A stretch of DNA of 19,445 bases from 2-02-FULL-45-10 sp046590235 (GTDB lineage Bacteria; Patescibacteriota; Patescibacteriia; Magasanikbacterales; GWA2-37-8): the NCBI GenBank assembly GCA_046590235.1, contig JBKJTY010000034.1, positions 1 through 19,445 of the forward strand, in the 5' to 3' direction. Shown here piece after piece: positions 13,235-19,445 of the stretch; position 1 is the first letter of the stretch, and each line of letters starts with the position of its first letter. The position numbers and the translations under genes are program-made. The notes under the pieces were generated by a model, which was not told the origin of the DNA, ran no database searches, and was given only the letters and a program-made list of their open reading frames with translations.

Positions 13235-13465
13235 CTATGCATCTTCAGGTTTGGCGTCAAACTCTCGCTGCATTCTTTCGAACCATTGATCCTTACTTTC
13301 CCCTGTAGTATTTGTTAGATTCATTATGCGTTCTTTGTGTACAGTGTCAGATTGCATATGCTGCATCCCTTTTTCTACAATTTCCATTAATGTGTTTCCG
13401 GAGATTTCTTCGTCGCATGTCCCTCCTAGTTCACGACAGGTAAATGTTTTAGTCATAAGTTGCAT
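13235..13465 (-). CDS. DUF1059 family small protein
   Basis: 76 residues. The motif FTCRELGGTCDEEISGNTLMEIVEKGMQHM (about residues 7-36) is the full DUF1059 signature: two cysteines four residues either side of a GG turn, then a helix. The pair of cysteines suggests a metal or redox role, but none is established. The first ATG directly follows the TAA stop of the OmdA gene (TAAATG), so translation is coupled; a second ATG three codons on fits the usual family start better. No Shine-Dalgarno motif. Cytoplasmic. Last gene of a two-gene operon. Confidence 0.87.
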   Translation of the reverse strand: MQLMTKTFTCRELGGTCDEEISGNTLMEIVEKGMQHMQSDTVHKERIMNLTNTTGESKDQWFERMQREFDAKPEDA

Positions 13466-13777
13466 TTATTTAGATTTAAATTTTTTACCGAGGACATATT
13501 TCACCGAAGGACTTATCGGTTTATCTGTGCGGTGAATGCAGCCGATCCAACAACAAGGGCGGCGCACCCCTTCTTTAAGTTCGGTTCGCACGCGTTCAAC
13601 ATGTTCTTTTCTAGTCTCTAATTTTTTAACGGAGATTGTCCAACAAATCCATTCGTTACGCGCAAGCGGGGTAAGACTTTCCCATGCCGTGAGTGCCTGA
13701 GTGTCCGACGACAAAGCCTTCCGCAGGTCCGCGGGAACTTTGTGTACAACCCCATTGGAAATACTTTTTTTAGCCAT
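13466..13777 (-). CDS. YdeI/OmpD-associated (OmdA) family protein
   Basis: 103 residues. The core VPADLRKALSSDTQALTAWESLTPLARNEWICWTISVKKLETRKEHVERVRTELKEGVRRPCCWIGCIHR matches the bacteriocin-protection YdeI/OmpD-associated family, including RRPCCWxGCxHR near residue 75-84. Function in the cell is poorly defined; a cytoplasmic helical protein. The C-terminal tail beyond residue 86 (SPSVKYVLGKKFKSK) is basic. TATAAT (minus strand) ends 11 bases before the ATG, so the leader is very short. The stop codon abuts the start of the DUF1059 gene, indicating one transcript. Confidence 0.93.
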   Translation of the reverse strand: MAKKSISNGVVHKVPADLRKALSSDTQALTAWESLTPLARNEWICWTISVKKLETRKEHVERVRTELKEGVRRPCCWIGCIHRTDKPISPSVKYVLGKKFKSK

Positions 13778-13832
13778 AGAAGTACTTAATTATATCGATG
13801 ATCAAAGTTTACCAAATATTTCAGTATTCCAC

Positions 13833-14195
13833 TTACAGCTTTCGCAAGATTTTCTCCATCGCCTTTCCCTTTGCTAACTCGTCGATTAATTTATCCAAGT
13901 AGCGAATTTCCCGCATAACAGGTTCCTGTATTTCCTCCAATCGAACACCACAAACGACGCCTGTAATTAAAGACCGTAAAGGATTCAGGTGAGGAGCTTC
14001 CGCAATAAAAGTCTCAAAGTCTGTTTGTTTTTTTAGTTGAGAATTTAATTCTTTTTGGCTATATCCAGTTAACCAACGAATTATTGTATCGACTTCTGTT
14101 TTTGTTCTTCCTTTTCTCTTCGCCTTTGTAACATAAAGCGGGTAGATACTCGCAAAGCTCATTGTATAGATCCGATGTTTTGTTGTGCTGTTCAT
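13833..14195 (-). CDS. DUF2200 family protein
   Basis: 120 residues from the ATG at 14195 (MNSTTKHRIYTMSF). The open frame runs 25 codons further upstream, but those codons lie over the promoter and lack family similarity. Diagnostic block: KHRIYTMSFASIYPLYVTKAKRKGRTKTEVDTIIRWLTGY (residues 6-45), characteristic of DUF2200. A small helical protein of unknown role, cytoplasmic. TAATAA (14208-14203 on the minus strand) ends seven bases before the ATG, so the message is probably leaderless. Right-hand member of the island of small single-domain proteins; the divergent neighbour is the metzincin-like gene. Confidence 0.92.
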   Translation of the reverse strand: MNSTTKHRIYTMSFASIYPLYVTKAKRKGRTKTEVDTIIRWLTGYSQKELNSQLKKQTDFETFIAEAPHLNPLRSLITGVVCGVRLEEIQEPVMREIRYLDKLIDELAKGKAMEKILRKL

Positions 14196-14332
14196 AGACA
14201 GGTTATTATTACAATAATATAGCAAGTATTGAAACGTTCCGCTAGGGATATAGAAAAAGCAGTTTAACACAATTTACAAAGGGTAAAACAATGAATTTTG
14301 GCTAAAATAAAGCATAAATTTGCATAATAGTC

Positions 14333-14361
14333 TTGACAAAATGCCTTTTTTATGCTATAAT
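14333..14361 (+). promoter_or_regulatory. Consensus promoter of the metzincin-like gene
   Basis: Perfect -35 TTGACA (14333-14338), a 17-base spacer and perfect -10 TATAAT (14356-14361). An eight-base inverted repeat, AGCATAAA (14311-14318) and TTTATGCT (14349-14356), flanks the -35 and could be an operator. The predicted start near 14368 gives a leader of about 110 bases. Confidence 0.9.
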
Positions 14362-14367
14362 GCAACG

Positions 14368-14477
14368 TTGTAGTTTGCGATAAAAACGCACTTTATGGCA
14401 CAGAAATAGGCTTTAAAATGGCTTAGTTCGGTGTCAGAAAGACACTTTCTTTAACAATCCAACTGAAAGAGGAAAAA
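14368..14477 (+). promoter_or_regulatory. Long leader with hairpins and two tiny ORFs
   Basis: Two small hairpins are visible: TGCG/CGCA around an A-rich loop near 14377-14391, and GTGTC/GACAC (14431-14445) with loop AGAAA, followed by TTTCTTT. Between them are the minimal ORFs ATGGCACAGAAATAG (14395-14409, four codons) and ATGGCTTAG (14418-14426, two codons). AGAGG (14468-14472) precedes the ATG by five bases. Other leaders here are absent or very short. Confidence 0.45.
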
Positions 14478-15635
14478 ATGCGAATCTTGAGCTTTCTCTG
14501 TGTGTCGGCCATGGTGGCCTGCGGATCAGAAATTCCGCTTCCGAAGCAGGGGGACACCAAAGAGTGTGATGGCAACGAACTGTACCAATTCCATGAAGGG
14601 AGTGACGTAGAGTACGTGGTGCCCAATAAAAAGCAACGGATTGCTTCATGGAAGTTATACCCGCTGAACGTCATGACCGTGAACGAAGTTTCGTTCCTGT
14701 GGTCGTTCGAACCGTTCCGACCAGTCGCTTGGACCATCATATACGATGGTGAGGTGGTTGGAAGCGGTAATACCGTTAAAGGAAACAGGCGCTACAGCAT
14801 GCAGCTCGATACGCCAGTGAACCTTGAGCCGCAGAAAGAAAGCAAGATGTTTGAGCTCGTGGTTGATACTAGCCAATTCCAGAACGGTCACACCCTGACG
14901 GTTCGACTTGACCAGCTTGACCTAACAGGGGAAAGTGAACATTGCCTGCACGAGCAGACTGATCCGCTCGTCTGGCGGTGGCATTTCCGAACCCAACTCG
15001 CGAACTATGTGAGTGACGTTGCTACCTACGCGGCGGCAAACGGGCTTACACGGTCATGGGTTGATTTCATGGTCGCTCACCAGAAAGAATACGCGAAAGC
15101 ATACGTGCTGGCTCGATTGCCGCTTGTACAGGGGCAGTCACCACGAACCATGACGGTGCATGTCTCATATCTAAACCAGGTTATCTACAATCCCGCCTGG
15201 CAGAATGAAGCAGAGCACTTTGCGGCGCTCAAGCACCTTCTAGAACTTCAATTCGCAGGTTGGAACTTTGAAGTAAGCGGCGCGTCATCGTGGCCGGCCA
15301 ACATCGAAATGGTTCTGGGTGAGCCGAGCATATCGAATGCAATAGAAAATACCGATGACACGGGTGTTTTGACGCTCGGAACGGTCTATCTGCATTTCGA
15401 AACAATTGCCGCGCATGAAATCGCGCACCTGTTCGACTTTCCACATCACCAGCCAGTTTCTGTTGGTGAAGTGGATGCGCTAGATCACTCAGAAGAAGGT
15501 CTCTGCATCATGCGTCGTGATGGGTACACCTTCGGCCACATCGAGCGATTCCTCCTCGATCTTAATCCGCCCCGCGAAGGTGAGGTTGATGAAATTAAGG
15601 AGGCGATCAAAGAAATTACAAGCCGCTACCCCTAA
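14478..15635 (+). CDS. Predicted lipoprotein with metzincin-like zinc protease site
   Basis: 385 residues. The start is supported by AGAGG five bases upstream. A short hydrophobic lead ends in MVAC-G (C15), an acceptable lipobox, so a membrane-anchored surface lipoprotein is likely. The zinc site HEIAHLFDFPHH (residues 313-324) fits HExxHxxxxxH, the metzincin pattern, with aspartate in place of the usual glycine; 21 residues later, GLCIMRRDG gives a Met-turn candidate (M345), similar to the CxM of archaemetzincins. The N-terminal half (about 20-160) looks beta-rich and is unrecognised; EHFAALKHLLELQFAGWNF (about 236-254) is a helix before the catalytic region. The substrate is unknown. G+C-rich codons, a consensus promoter and a long leader set it apart from neighbours, suggesting transfer. 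Protease activity is inferred from motifs only. Confidence 0.85.
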   Translation: MRILSFLCVSAMVACGSEIPLPKQGDTKECDGNELYQFHEGSDVEYVVPNKKQRIASWKLYPLNVMTVNEVSFLWSFEPFRPVAWTIIYDGEVVGSGNTVKGNRRYSMQLDTPVNLEPQKESKMFELVVDTSQFQNGHTLTVRLDQLDLTGESEHCLHEQTDPLVWRWHFRTQLANYVSDVATYAAANGLTRSWVDFMVAHQKEYAKAYVLARLPLVQGQSPRTMTVHVSYLNQVIYNPAWQNEAEHFAALKHLLELQFAGWNFEVSGASSWPANIEMVLGEPSISNAIENTDDTGVLTLGTVYLHFETIAAHEIAHLFDFPHHQPVSVGEVDALDHSEEGLCIMRRDGYTFGHIERFLLDLNPPREGEVDEIKEAIKEITSRYP

Positions 15636-15682
15636 AGTAGCAACACTGTTCCTGACGGTGTATAAACGCAAGTATCTGTTGC

Positions 15683-15764
15683 GAACGCGTTCAATCGCGT
15701 TCCCAGGTCGATCAGGCGTCTGCTCCCAGCAGACCTCGACTCTAATTGTAAAAACTGCAATTAG
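15683..15764 (+). other. Three tandem hairpins after the metzincin-like gene
   Basis: GAACGCG/CGCGTTC (15683-15702), a compound stem GTCTGCT/AGCAGAC (15718-15734) enclosed by GTCGA/TCGAC (15707-15740), and CTAATTG/CAATTAG (15742-15764). Only then comes the terminator at 15773. The arrangement parallels that after nhaA. The function is unknown. Confidence 0.6.
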
Positions 15765-15772
15765 TGAGAAAT

Positions 15773-15799
15773 AAAAAACACCTGTAACAGGTGTTTTTT
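15773..15799. terminator. Bidirectional terminator 3' of the metzincin-like gene
   Basis: A 12-bp perfect stem AAAAAACACCTG with its complement and a three-base TAA loop. It serves the plus-strand gene before it and the minus-strand copper cluster after it. Confidence 0.94.
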
Positions 15800-15868
15800 A
15801 TTTTTTCCGTCAGGATTAAGTAGTAATTTGGTTATTTAAGAATTAATTTTTTCATGTTATAAATACAC

Positions 15869-16381
15869 TTATTCGTTATGGCTGTTAATCGCTACTTCAT
15901 CGTGGGAATGTGGTGTTTGCTCGCGAACGATAGACTGAAGTGTAAAGCCTAAGACTAAAAGAGTGATAAGTGTAGCGCTGCCAAGCGCTGCAAACTTCTT
16001 GAAGGTAAAGCGGATATCATTTTTAAGAATGTAACCGATGAGAGAAATCATTATACCGGTTGGAATTAGATAGCTAGCGTACAAAGGTTCTTCATCAAAG
16101 TGTTGTACCGCACCACTAACCATACCAACACCTAACGACAAAATCAGCGAGAAAGCAATAATCTTAAGTAAGCCCTCTTTTTCAAAATTAGCTTTATTAA
16201 AGTATTTTTCATTTATAGTTGAGGATAGTGCAAAAATAAATGCACCAATAACGCCAATAATACTAAAACGCGCTGGATTCATTGGGAAGTGGACGATCGA
16301 CCCGGAAAGGAAGCCAGTGCCGATAAATAAACCGATGTAAACTAAGTAAGGTAAAAAGAGCTTGCGATAAACTGATTCCAT
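15869..16381 (-). CDS. Hypothetical membrane protein with His-rich tail
   Basis: 170 residues with about five membrane segments (roughly 8-30, 39-52, 70-90, 101-118 and 130-150). The C-terminal tail, TPHSHDEVAINSHNE, has three histidines plus acidic residues and could bind metal. I do not recognise the family. It is the last gene of the minus-strand copper cluster, 36 bases after the cupredoxin-like gene, which suggests a role in metal handling; this is inference from position and tail. There is no Shine-Dalgarno motif; the upstream gap is A-rich. The transcript would end at the terminator 15773-15799. Confidence 0.75.
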   Translation of the reverse strand: MESVYRKLFLPYLVYIGLFIGTGFLSGSIVHFPMNPARFSIIGVIGAFIFALSSTINEKYFNKANFEKEGLLKIIAFSLILSLGVGMVSGAVQHFDEEPLYASYLIPTGIMISLIGYILKNDIRFTFKKFAALGSATLITLLVLGFTLQSIVREQTPHSHDEVAINSHNE

Positions 16382-16417
16382 AATTGTTTTCTTGTTAATG
16401 TTGGTAAAGTAAAATAC

Positions 16418-16807
16418 TTAATTAAAACTTATTGAAAAACTATACATACCCATACTGCAAATGCCTTTTAGAACAGAGCCTGGAGGCTGAGCTGTAAGGT
16501 CGATAGTAGTTTCGCCTGTAGCCGGAAGGAATGAGCGGTATTTGATAGAAGGTATCGTTAATACTGCTGAACAGTCGTAGGTTCCATTAGTCACAACCTT
16601 AATCGTGGTAGGTAAATTAGCCTTTGCCACTGTTTGACGTGGTGTATAACCACCTTTAGCTGTGATTTCGATAATTTGCCTATCGTCAACGACTGAAACA
16701 TTGGCTTGCTGGGGGGTAATATTCACTTTTGCTTCGTTACGCATGAGTATAAAAAATCCGCCAAAGAGCAGTGCTGTTGTAATAATTGAAAGAAGGATTT
16801 TTTTCAT
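16418..16807 (-). CDS. Membrane-anchored cupredoxin-like copper protein
   Basis: 129 residues. A signal anchor (about 3-21) is followed by a beta-sandwich domain of about 85 residues resembling the cupredoxin modules found fused to or next to SafE-type proteins. Candidate copper ligands are C79 (TYDCSAVLTIP) and the C-terminal motif C117-S-M119-G-M121. There is no histidine in the whole protein, so a blue type-1 site is impossible; a Cu(I) site of cysteine and methionine is more likely. Expected outside the membrane, handling copper passed on by HMA-SafE or CopA. It follows the HMA-SafE gene with an 18-base gap that contains its own TATAAT (16820-16815) seven bases before the ATG, so it may also be made from a leaderless message. 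Confidence 0.8.
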   Translation of the reverse strand: MKKILLSIITTALLFGGFFILMRNEAKVNITPQQANVSVVDDRQIIEITAKGGYTPRQTVAKANLPTTIKVVTNGTYDCSAVLTIPSIKYRSFLPATGETTIDLTAQPPGSVLKGICSMGMYSFSISFN

Positions 16808-16814
16808 AGTTATA

Positions 16815-16820
16815 ATTATA
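16815..16820 (-). promoter_or_regulatory. -10 box in front of the cupredoxin-like gene
   Basis: A perfect TATAAT on the minus strand within the 18-base gap after the SafE stop, seven bases before the ATG. It would give a leaderless transcript; any -35 would lie inside the SafE coding sequence. Confidence 0.5.
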
Positions 16821-16825
16821 CCACA

Positions 16826-17851
16826 TCAAAAGTTAAATACTGGTTGGATGTAACCAGCTGCGACTAGGGCATTAATAATGTTAAATATCGCAAAAAGAAT
16901 AACGATTAGTCCTGCACTCTTAAAAAAGATGCCAGACTTGGAACTATTCTGAATGCTAAAGGAGCTAAAGCTGACTAAAGCTAGTACAGGCAGCGTACCT
17001 AAAGCGAAGGATAACATGGTCAGGCCACCTTTGAGGAAGCTGCCAGTCGAAAGGGTGTATATCTGCATTGATTGGGTAAAGCCGCAGGGTAGGAAAAAGG
17101 TTGCAATACCAACCAAGGCAGGCGTGAGCGTGTGATTAAGTTTTGTTAAGGTTAATGCCTTGATCGATAAGAACTTTGGCATGGCTGGCTGTAAGCGTCT
17201 TGTAAAATGAAAAACATCAAGGAGGTTTAAGCCGAGCACCAGCATGACTAAACCGATTCCGATTCCAAGTACTAATGCTCCAGTTGCGTTGAGTTGGAAA
17301 GCTGACCCGATTGCACCAATAACACCGCCAAGTACAAAGAAGGAAACAATGCGCCCGAGATGGAAGAGGATTTGCGGTCGCACCTTCTCACCTTTTCGTG
17401 CGAATGAGGCTGACATAGAAAGCACTAAGCCGCCGACGACCGCCATGCAGGTTGAGAGGGAAGCGATGATGCCAACGGTAAAAGCTGTACCATAGGTTAC
17501 TTTACCAGTATTCACTAAGTTTACGATTCCCAATTTCTGCAAAAGTAAAAATAGGAAAATAAACCCGAGAGCAATAGGGATGGCCACTGAAAAATCTTTC
17601 CAAGCAACTTGCTTTTTTTCTGCTTCTGTCGAGAGGGAATAGCCATGCTTGGTTAAGAGGGGGGTAAGCTCTGCGGCCAGCAACTCGGGTGACAATTCGG
17701 CAAAGTCACCTTGTATTTCCACGGTGCGGGTTTCAAGACTAGATTTTGCCGATATGACTTTTGGATGTTCCGTGAGTTCACTTTCAGTTAGCATGACACA
17801 CGACTTGCAGCGCATGCCGCGGACATGAAAAGTGTATTTCTTTGGAGTCAT
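16826..17851 (-). CDS. Heavy-metal-binding domain fused to SafE/TauE-type (DsbD-like) transporter
   Basis: 341 residues. Residues 1-75 form an HMA domain with the metal motif GMRCKSC (C15 and C18), as in copper chaperones. After a linker, about six membrane segments (88-340) form a module of the 'sulfite exporter TauE/SafE' type that is close to the DsbD membrane domain; it has single cysteines in comparable places of two half-repeats, C135 (SLSTCMAVVGG) and C256 (FFLPCGFTQSM). Such fusions are linked to copper transfer or thiol-electron transfer across the membrane, rather than to sulfite. It starts seven bases after the DUF305 stop, so the genes are co-transcribed, and ends in TGA. The HMA and CopA neighbours support a copper role. 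Confidence 0.88.
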   Translation of the reverse strand: MTPKKYTFHVRGMRCKSCVMLTESELTEHPKVISAKSSLETRTVEIQGDFAELSPELLAAELTPLLTKHGYSLSTEAEKKQVAWKDFSVAIPIALGFIFLFLLLQKLGIVNLVNTGKVTYGTAFTVGIIASLSTCMAVVGGLVLSMSASFARKGEKVRPQILFHLGRIVSFFVLGGVIGAIGSAFQLNATGALVLGIGIGLVMLVLGLNLLDVFHFTRRLQPAMPKFLSIKALTLTKLNHTLTPALVGIATFFLPCGFTQSMQIYTLSTGSFLKGGLTMLSFALGTLPVLALVSFSSFSIQNSSKSGIFFKSAGLIVILFAIFNIINALVAAGYIQPVFNF

Positions 17852-17858
17852 AGAGTAA

Positions 17859-18464
17859 TTATTTGTACCACTGACTATACCAATCTTGCATTTTCTTTAT
17901 CTCGCTTGATTGGGAACGTATGATGTTCTGAGTAAGCTGTTCTATCTCCGGACGACTTGTTCCGCCTTGCAACATCTGAGCCATCATTACCGCCATTTGG
18001 TGGTGGGGAATCATCAACTCAATAAATTTCTTATCAAAATCAGCAGCATTTTCAAGTAGTGCAACATCTGTGTTGCTTCCGCCCGCACTCATCGTTCCAC
18101 CATGCATCATGCCTCCTGAATTGGTAGTACTCTTAGAAATTTCCGTACCGTACCAACTCTTATACCAGCCTTGCATATCCTTGATTTCTTTAGACTGGGA
18201 TTCGATAATGGCATTTGCCAATGTTTTAATTTCCGGTCGTTTAGATCGCGCTAGAGCGAGTTCGGCCATTACAATGGCATCTTCATGATGAGGAATCATT
18301 TGTTCAATAAAATGTCTGTCCATAACCGTTCCCATTCCCTGATGCATAGCACCACGACCACCAAACATCGTAGAATGCAACCCTGTCATCGGAATAACCG
18401 TAAGGGTAAGCAATAGACCAACGACTAAACCACCCAGCGCCGCTAGAATAATTTTATTGTTCAT
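17859..18464 (-). CDS. Tandem DUF305 protein, membrane-anchored
   Basis: 201 residues. An N-terminal signal anchor (about 4-28), then two DUF305 units (about 51-104 and 147-200), each opening with FIE-x-MIPHH and closing with MQ-x-WY. Each unit is a four-helix ferritin-like bundle. The linker between them (about 108-135) and the N-terminal spacer are rich in Met, His and Gly (MHQGMG, GGMMHGG), which bind copper in many exported proteins. DUF305 proteins are often found with copper-resistance genes; the exact role is not settled. It sits between the CopA and HMA-SafE genes: 15 bases after CopA (TTAATTGATAATTAT) and seven before SafE, without Shine-Dalgarno motifs. Confidence 0.93.
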   Translation of the reverse strand: MNNKIILAALGGLVVGLLLTLTVIPMTGLHSTMFGGRGAMHQGMGTVMDRHFIEQMIPHHEDAIVMAELALARSKRPEIKTLANAIIESQSKEIKDMQGWYKSWYGTEISKSTTNSGGMMHGGTMSAGGSNTDVALLENAADFDKKFIELMIPHHQMAVMMAQMLQGGTSRPEIEQLTQNIIRSQSSEIKKMQDWYSQWYK

Positions 18465-18479
18465 ATAATTATCAATTAA

Positions 18480-19445
18480 TTATAAATTTTTTGCTTTAAG
18501 TCGTAAGGAATTAGATACAACCGACACGCTTGAGAGCGCCATGGCAAGCCCAGCAAACACAGGGTTCAGGAGCCAGCCAAAGATAGGATAGAAAGCACCT
18601 GCCGCCAAAGGTATACCGACTACGTTGTAGAAAAATGCCCAAAAGAGGTTTTGCCTAATACCACGCATGGTAAGTTTGGAAAGCTTGATTGCCTTAACCA
18701 ATTTTGAAACATCACCATTGAGCAATGTTATACCTGACGTTTCAATCGCCACATCTGTTCCGGTGCTCATAGCAACACCAACATCGGCTTGAGCTAACGC
18801 TGGCGCGTCATTTACACCGTCACCAGCCATGGCCACAACTTCTCCTTGGGCCTGTAATTCCTTAATTTTTAACAACTTATCTTCCGGCAATACCTCAGCT
18901 ATTACTTCATCAATACCAACTTGGTCGGCAATATAACGAGCGGTATTTTTGTTATCTCCCGTCAGCATGATAACTTTGATACCCAGCTTATGAAGCCGAT
19001 CTACCGCCTCCTTAGCCTCTGGTTTAAGGGCGTCAGCAATCATGACAGTACCAAGTATCTTTTTATTAGTTGCTAAAATAATAGGCGTCTTACCTGTTTT
19101 TGTTTCCTGGTCGAATGTATGGGTATCAAGTGAGATGCCAATATCATTTACCAGTCTAGTATTACCTGCGAGGTATTCTATACCGCCGATAGTACCCTTT
19201 ACTCCCTTGCCTTTGATCATTTCAGATTGTTCGACAATACTATTGCTTATACCATGCTCTTTAGCATAGGAAATAATAGCGTGGGCGATAGGATGTTCCG
19301 AGCGAGCTTCCAGCGAGGCAAGGATAGAAATAATTTCTTTATCTGTAATTCCGGCTTGAGGTTCTATAGAAATAAGTTCCGGCTTTCCTCGGGTTATCGT
19401 TCCGGTTTTATCAACAACTATTGTCGTAACCTTGTGCAGTTTTTC
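18480..19445 (-). CDS. copA: Copper-translocating P-type ATPase, C-terminal part (runs off the window)
   Basis: The open frame continues to the window edge, so only the last 321 residues are seen. Motifs in order: DKTGT, the phosphorylation site, about residue 12; SEHPIAHA, the HP motif of heavy-metal pumps, about residue 53; TGDN (about 164); GDGVNDAP (about 208); then the YN-x4-P segment (FFYNVVGIPLAAG) and MALSSVSVVSN in the last two membrane segments. The YN and MxxSS pattern is the signature of P1B-1 pumps that export Cu+ (or Ag+) using ATP. The N-terminal metal-binding domains, TM1-4 and the CPC motif are outside the window. A methionine start at 19220 lies in the middle of the catalytic domain and is not the real start. 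First visible gene of the copper cluster. Confidence 0.96.
   Translation of the reverse strand, partial: EKLHKVTTIVVDKTGTITRGKPELISIEPQAGITDKEIISILASLEARSEHPIAHAIISYAKEHGISNSIVEQSEMIKGKGVKGTIGGIEYLAGNTRLVNDIGISLDTHTFDQETKTGKTPIILATNKKILGTVMIADALKPEAKEAVDRLHKLGIKVIMLTGDNKNTARYIADQVGIDEVIAEVLPEDKLLKIKELQAQGEVVAMAGDGVNDAPALAQADVGVAMSTGTDVAIETSGITLLNGDVSKLVKAIKLSKLTMRGIRQNLFWAFFYNVVGIPLAAGAFYPIFGWLLNPVFAGLAMALSSVSVVSNSLRLKAKNL

Noticed and set aside
14196..14270. 25-codon N-terminal extension of the DUF2200 protein
   Set aside because: It overlaps the -10 box, has no family similarity, and the usual start MNSTTKHRIYTM fits.

Overview
The window looks like a chromosomal piece of a Patescibacteria (CPR) genome, most likely Parcubacteria-like. 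This is inference from gene content: a zinc-ribbon protein with exact CxxC-x17-CxxC spacing, a secreted DUF3494 (ice-binding type) protein ending in a peptidoglycan-binding-like module, a heavy-metal-domain/SafE membrane protein next to a DUF305 protein, and dense single genes separated by A+T-rich gaps and strong bidirectional terminators. TGA is used as a stop (for example in the SafE gene), so I see no sign of genetic recoding. No rRNA, tRNA, insertion sequence, phage gene or CRISPR array was found.

Layout. 1-3570: cold-shock protein, a hypothetical GTG-start gene, GreA, a DoxX-like membrane protein behind a perfect inverted repeat, a small anchored protein, the zinc-ribbon protein and an orphan IMP-cyclohydrolase-like protein. 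3660-8290: an Ada-type DNA methyltransferase followed by three cation exchangers (CPA2 antiporter, Na+/Ca2+ exchanger, NhaA). 8290-10260: a DUF1428 protein, the ice-binding-type protein, and a small proline-rich ORF whose last codons run through a terminator. 10326-14195: a minus-strand island of small single-domain proteins (GNAT, VOC, DoxX, AHSA1, MORN, DUF1801, OmdA, DUF1059, DUF2200). 14330-15800: a predicted lipoprotein with a metzincin-like zinc site, behind a consensus promoter and a structured leader. 15869-19445: a minus-strand copper-handling cluster (CopA C-terminal part, DUF305, HMA-SafE, a cupredoxin-like protein, a small membrane protein).

Two gene styles coexist. Most genes have A+T-rich upstream sequence, no Shine-Dalgarno motif and often a -10-like box about 7-11 bases before the ATG, which suggests leaderless or near-leaderless messages. 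Three genes (366-746, nhaA, the metzincin-like gene) have clear Shine-Dalgarno motifs and good -35/-10 promoters, and they look richer in G+C. They are the best candidates for acquired genes. The main candidate for something new is the nhaA leader, which can fold so that the Shine-Dalgarno sequence is paired. It is positioned like a lithium/sodium-responsive riboswitch. The metzincin-like lipoprotein and the small ORF with an internal terminator come next.
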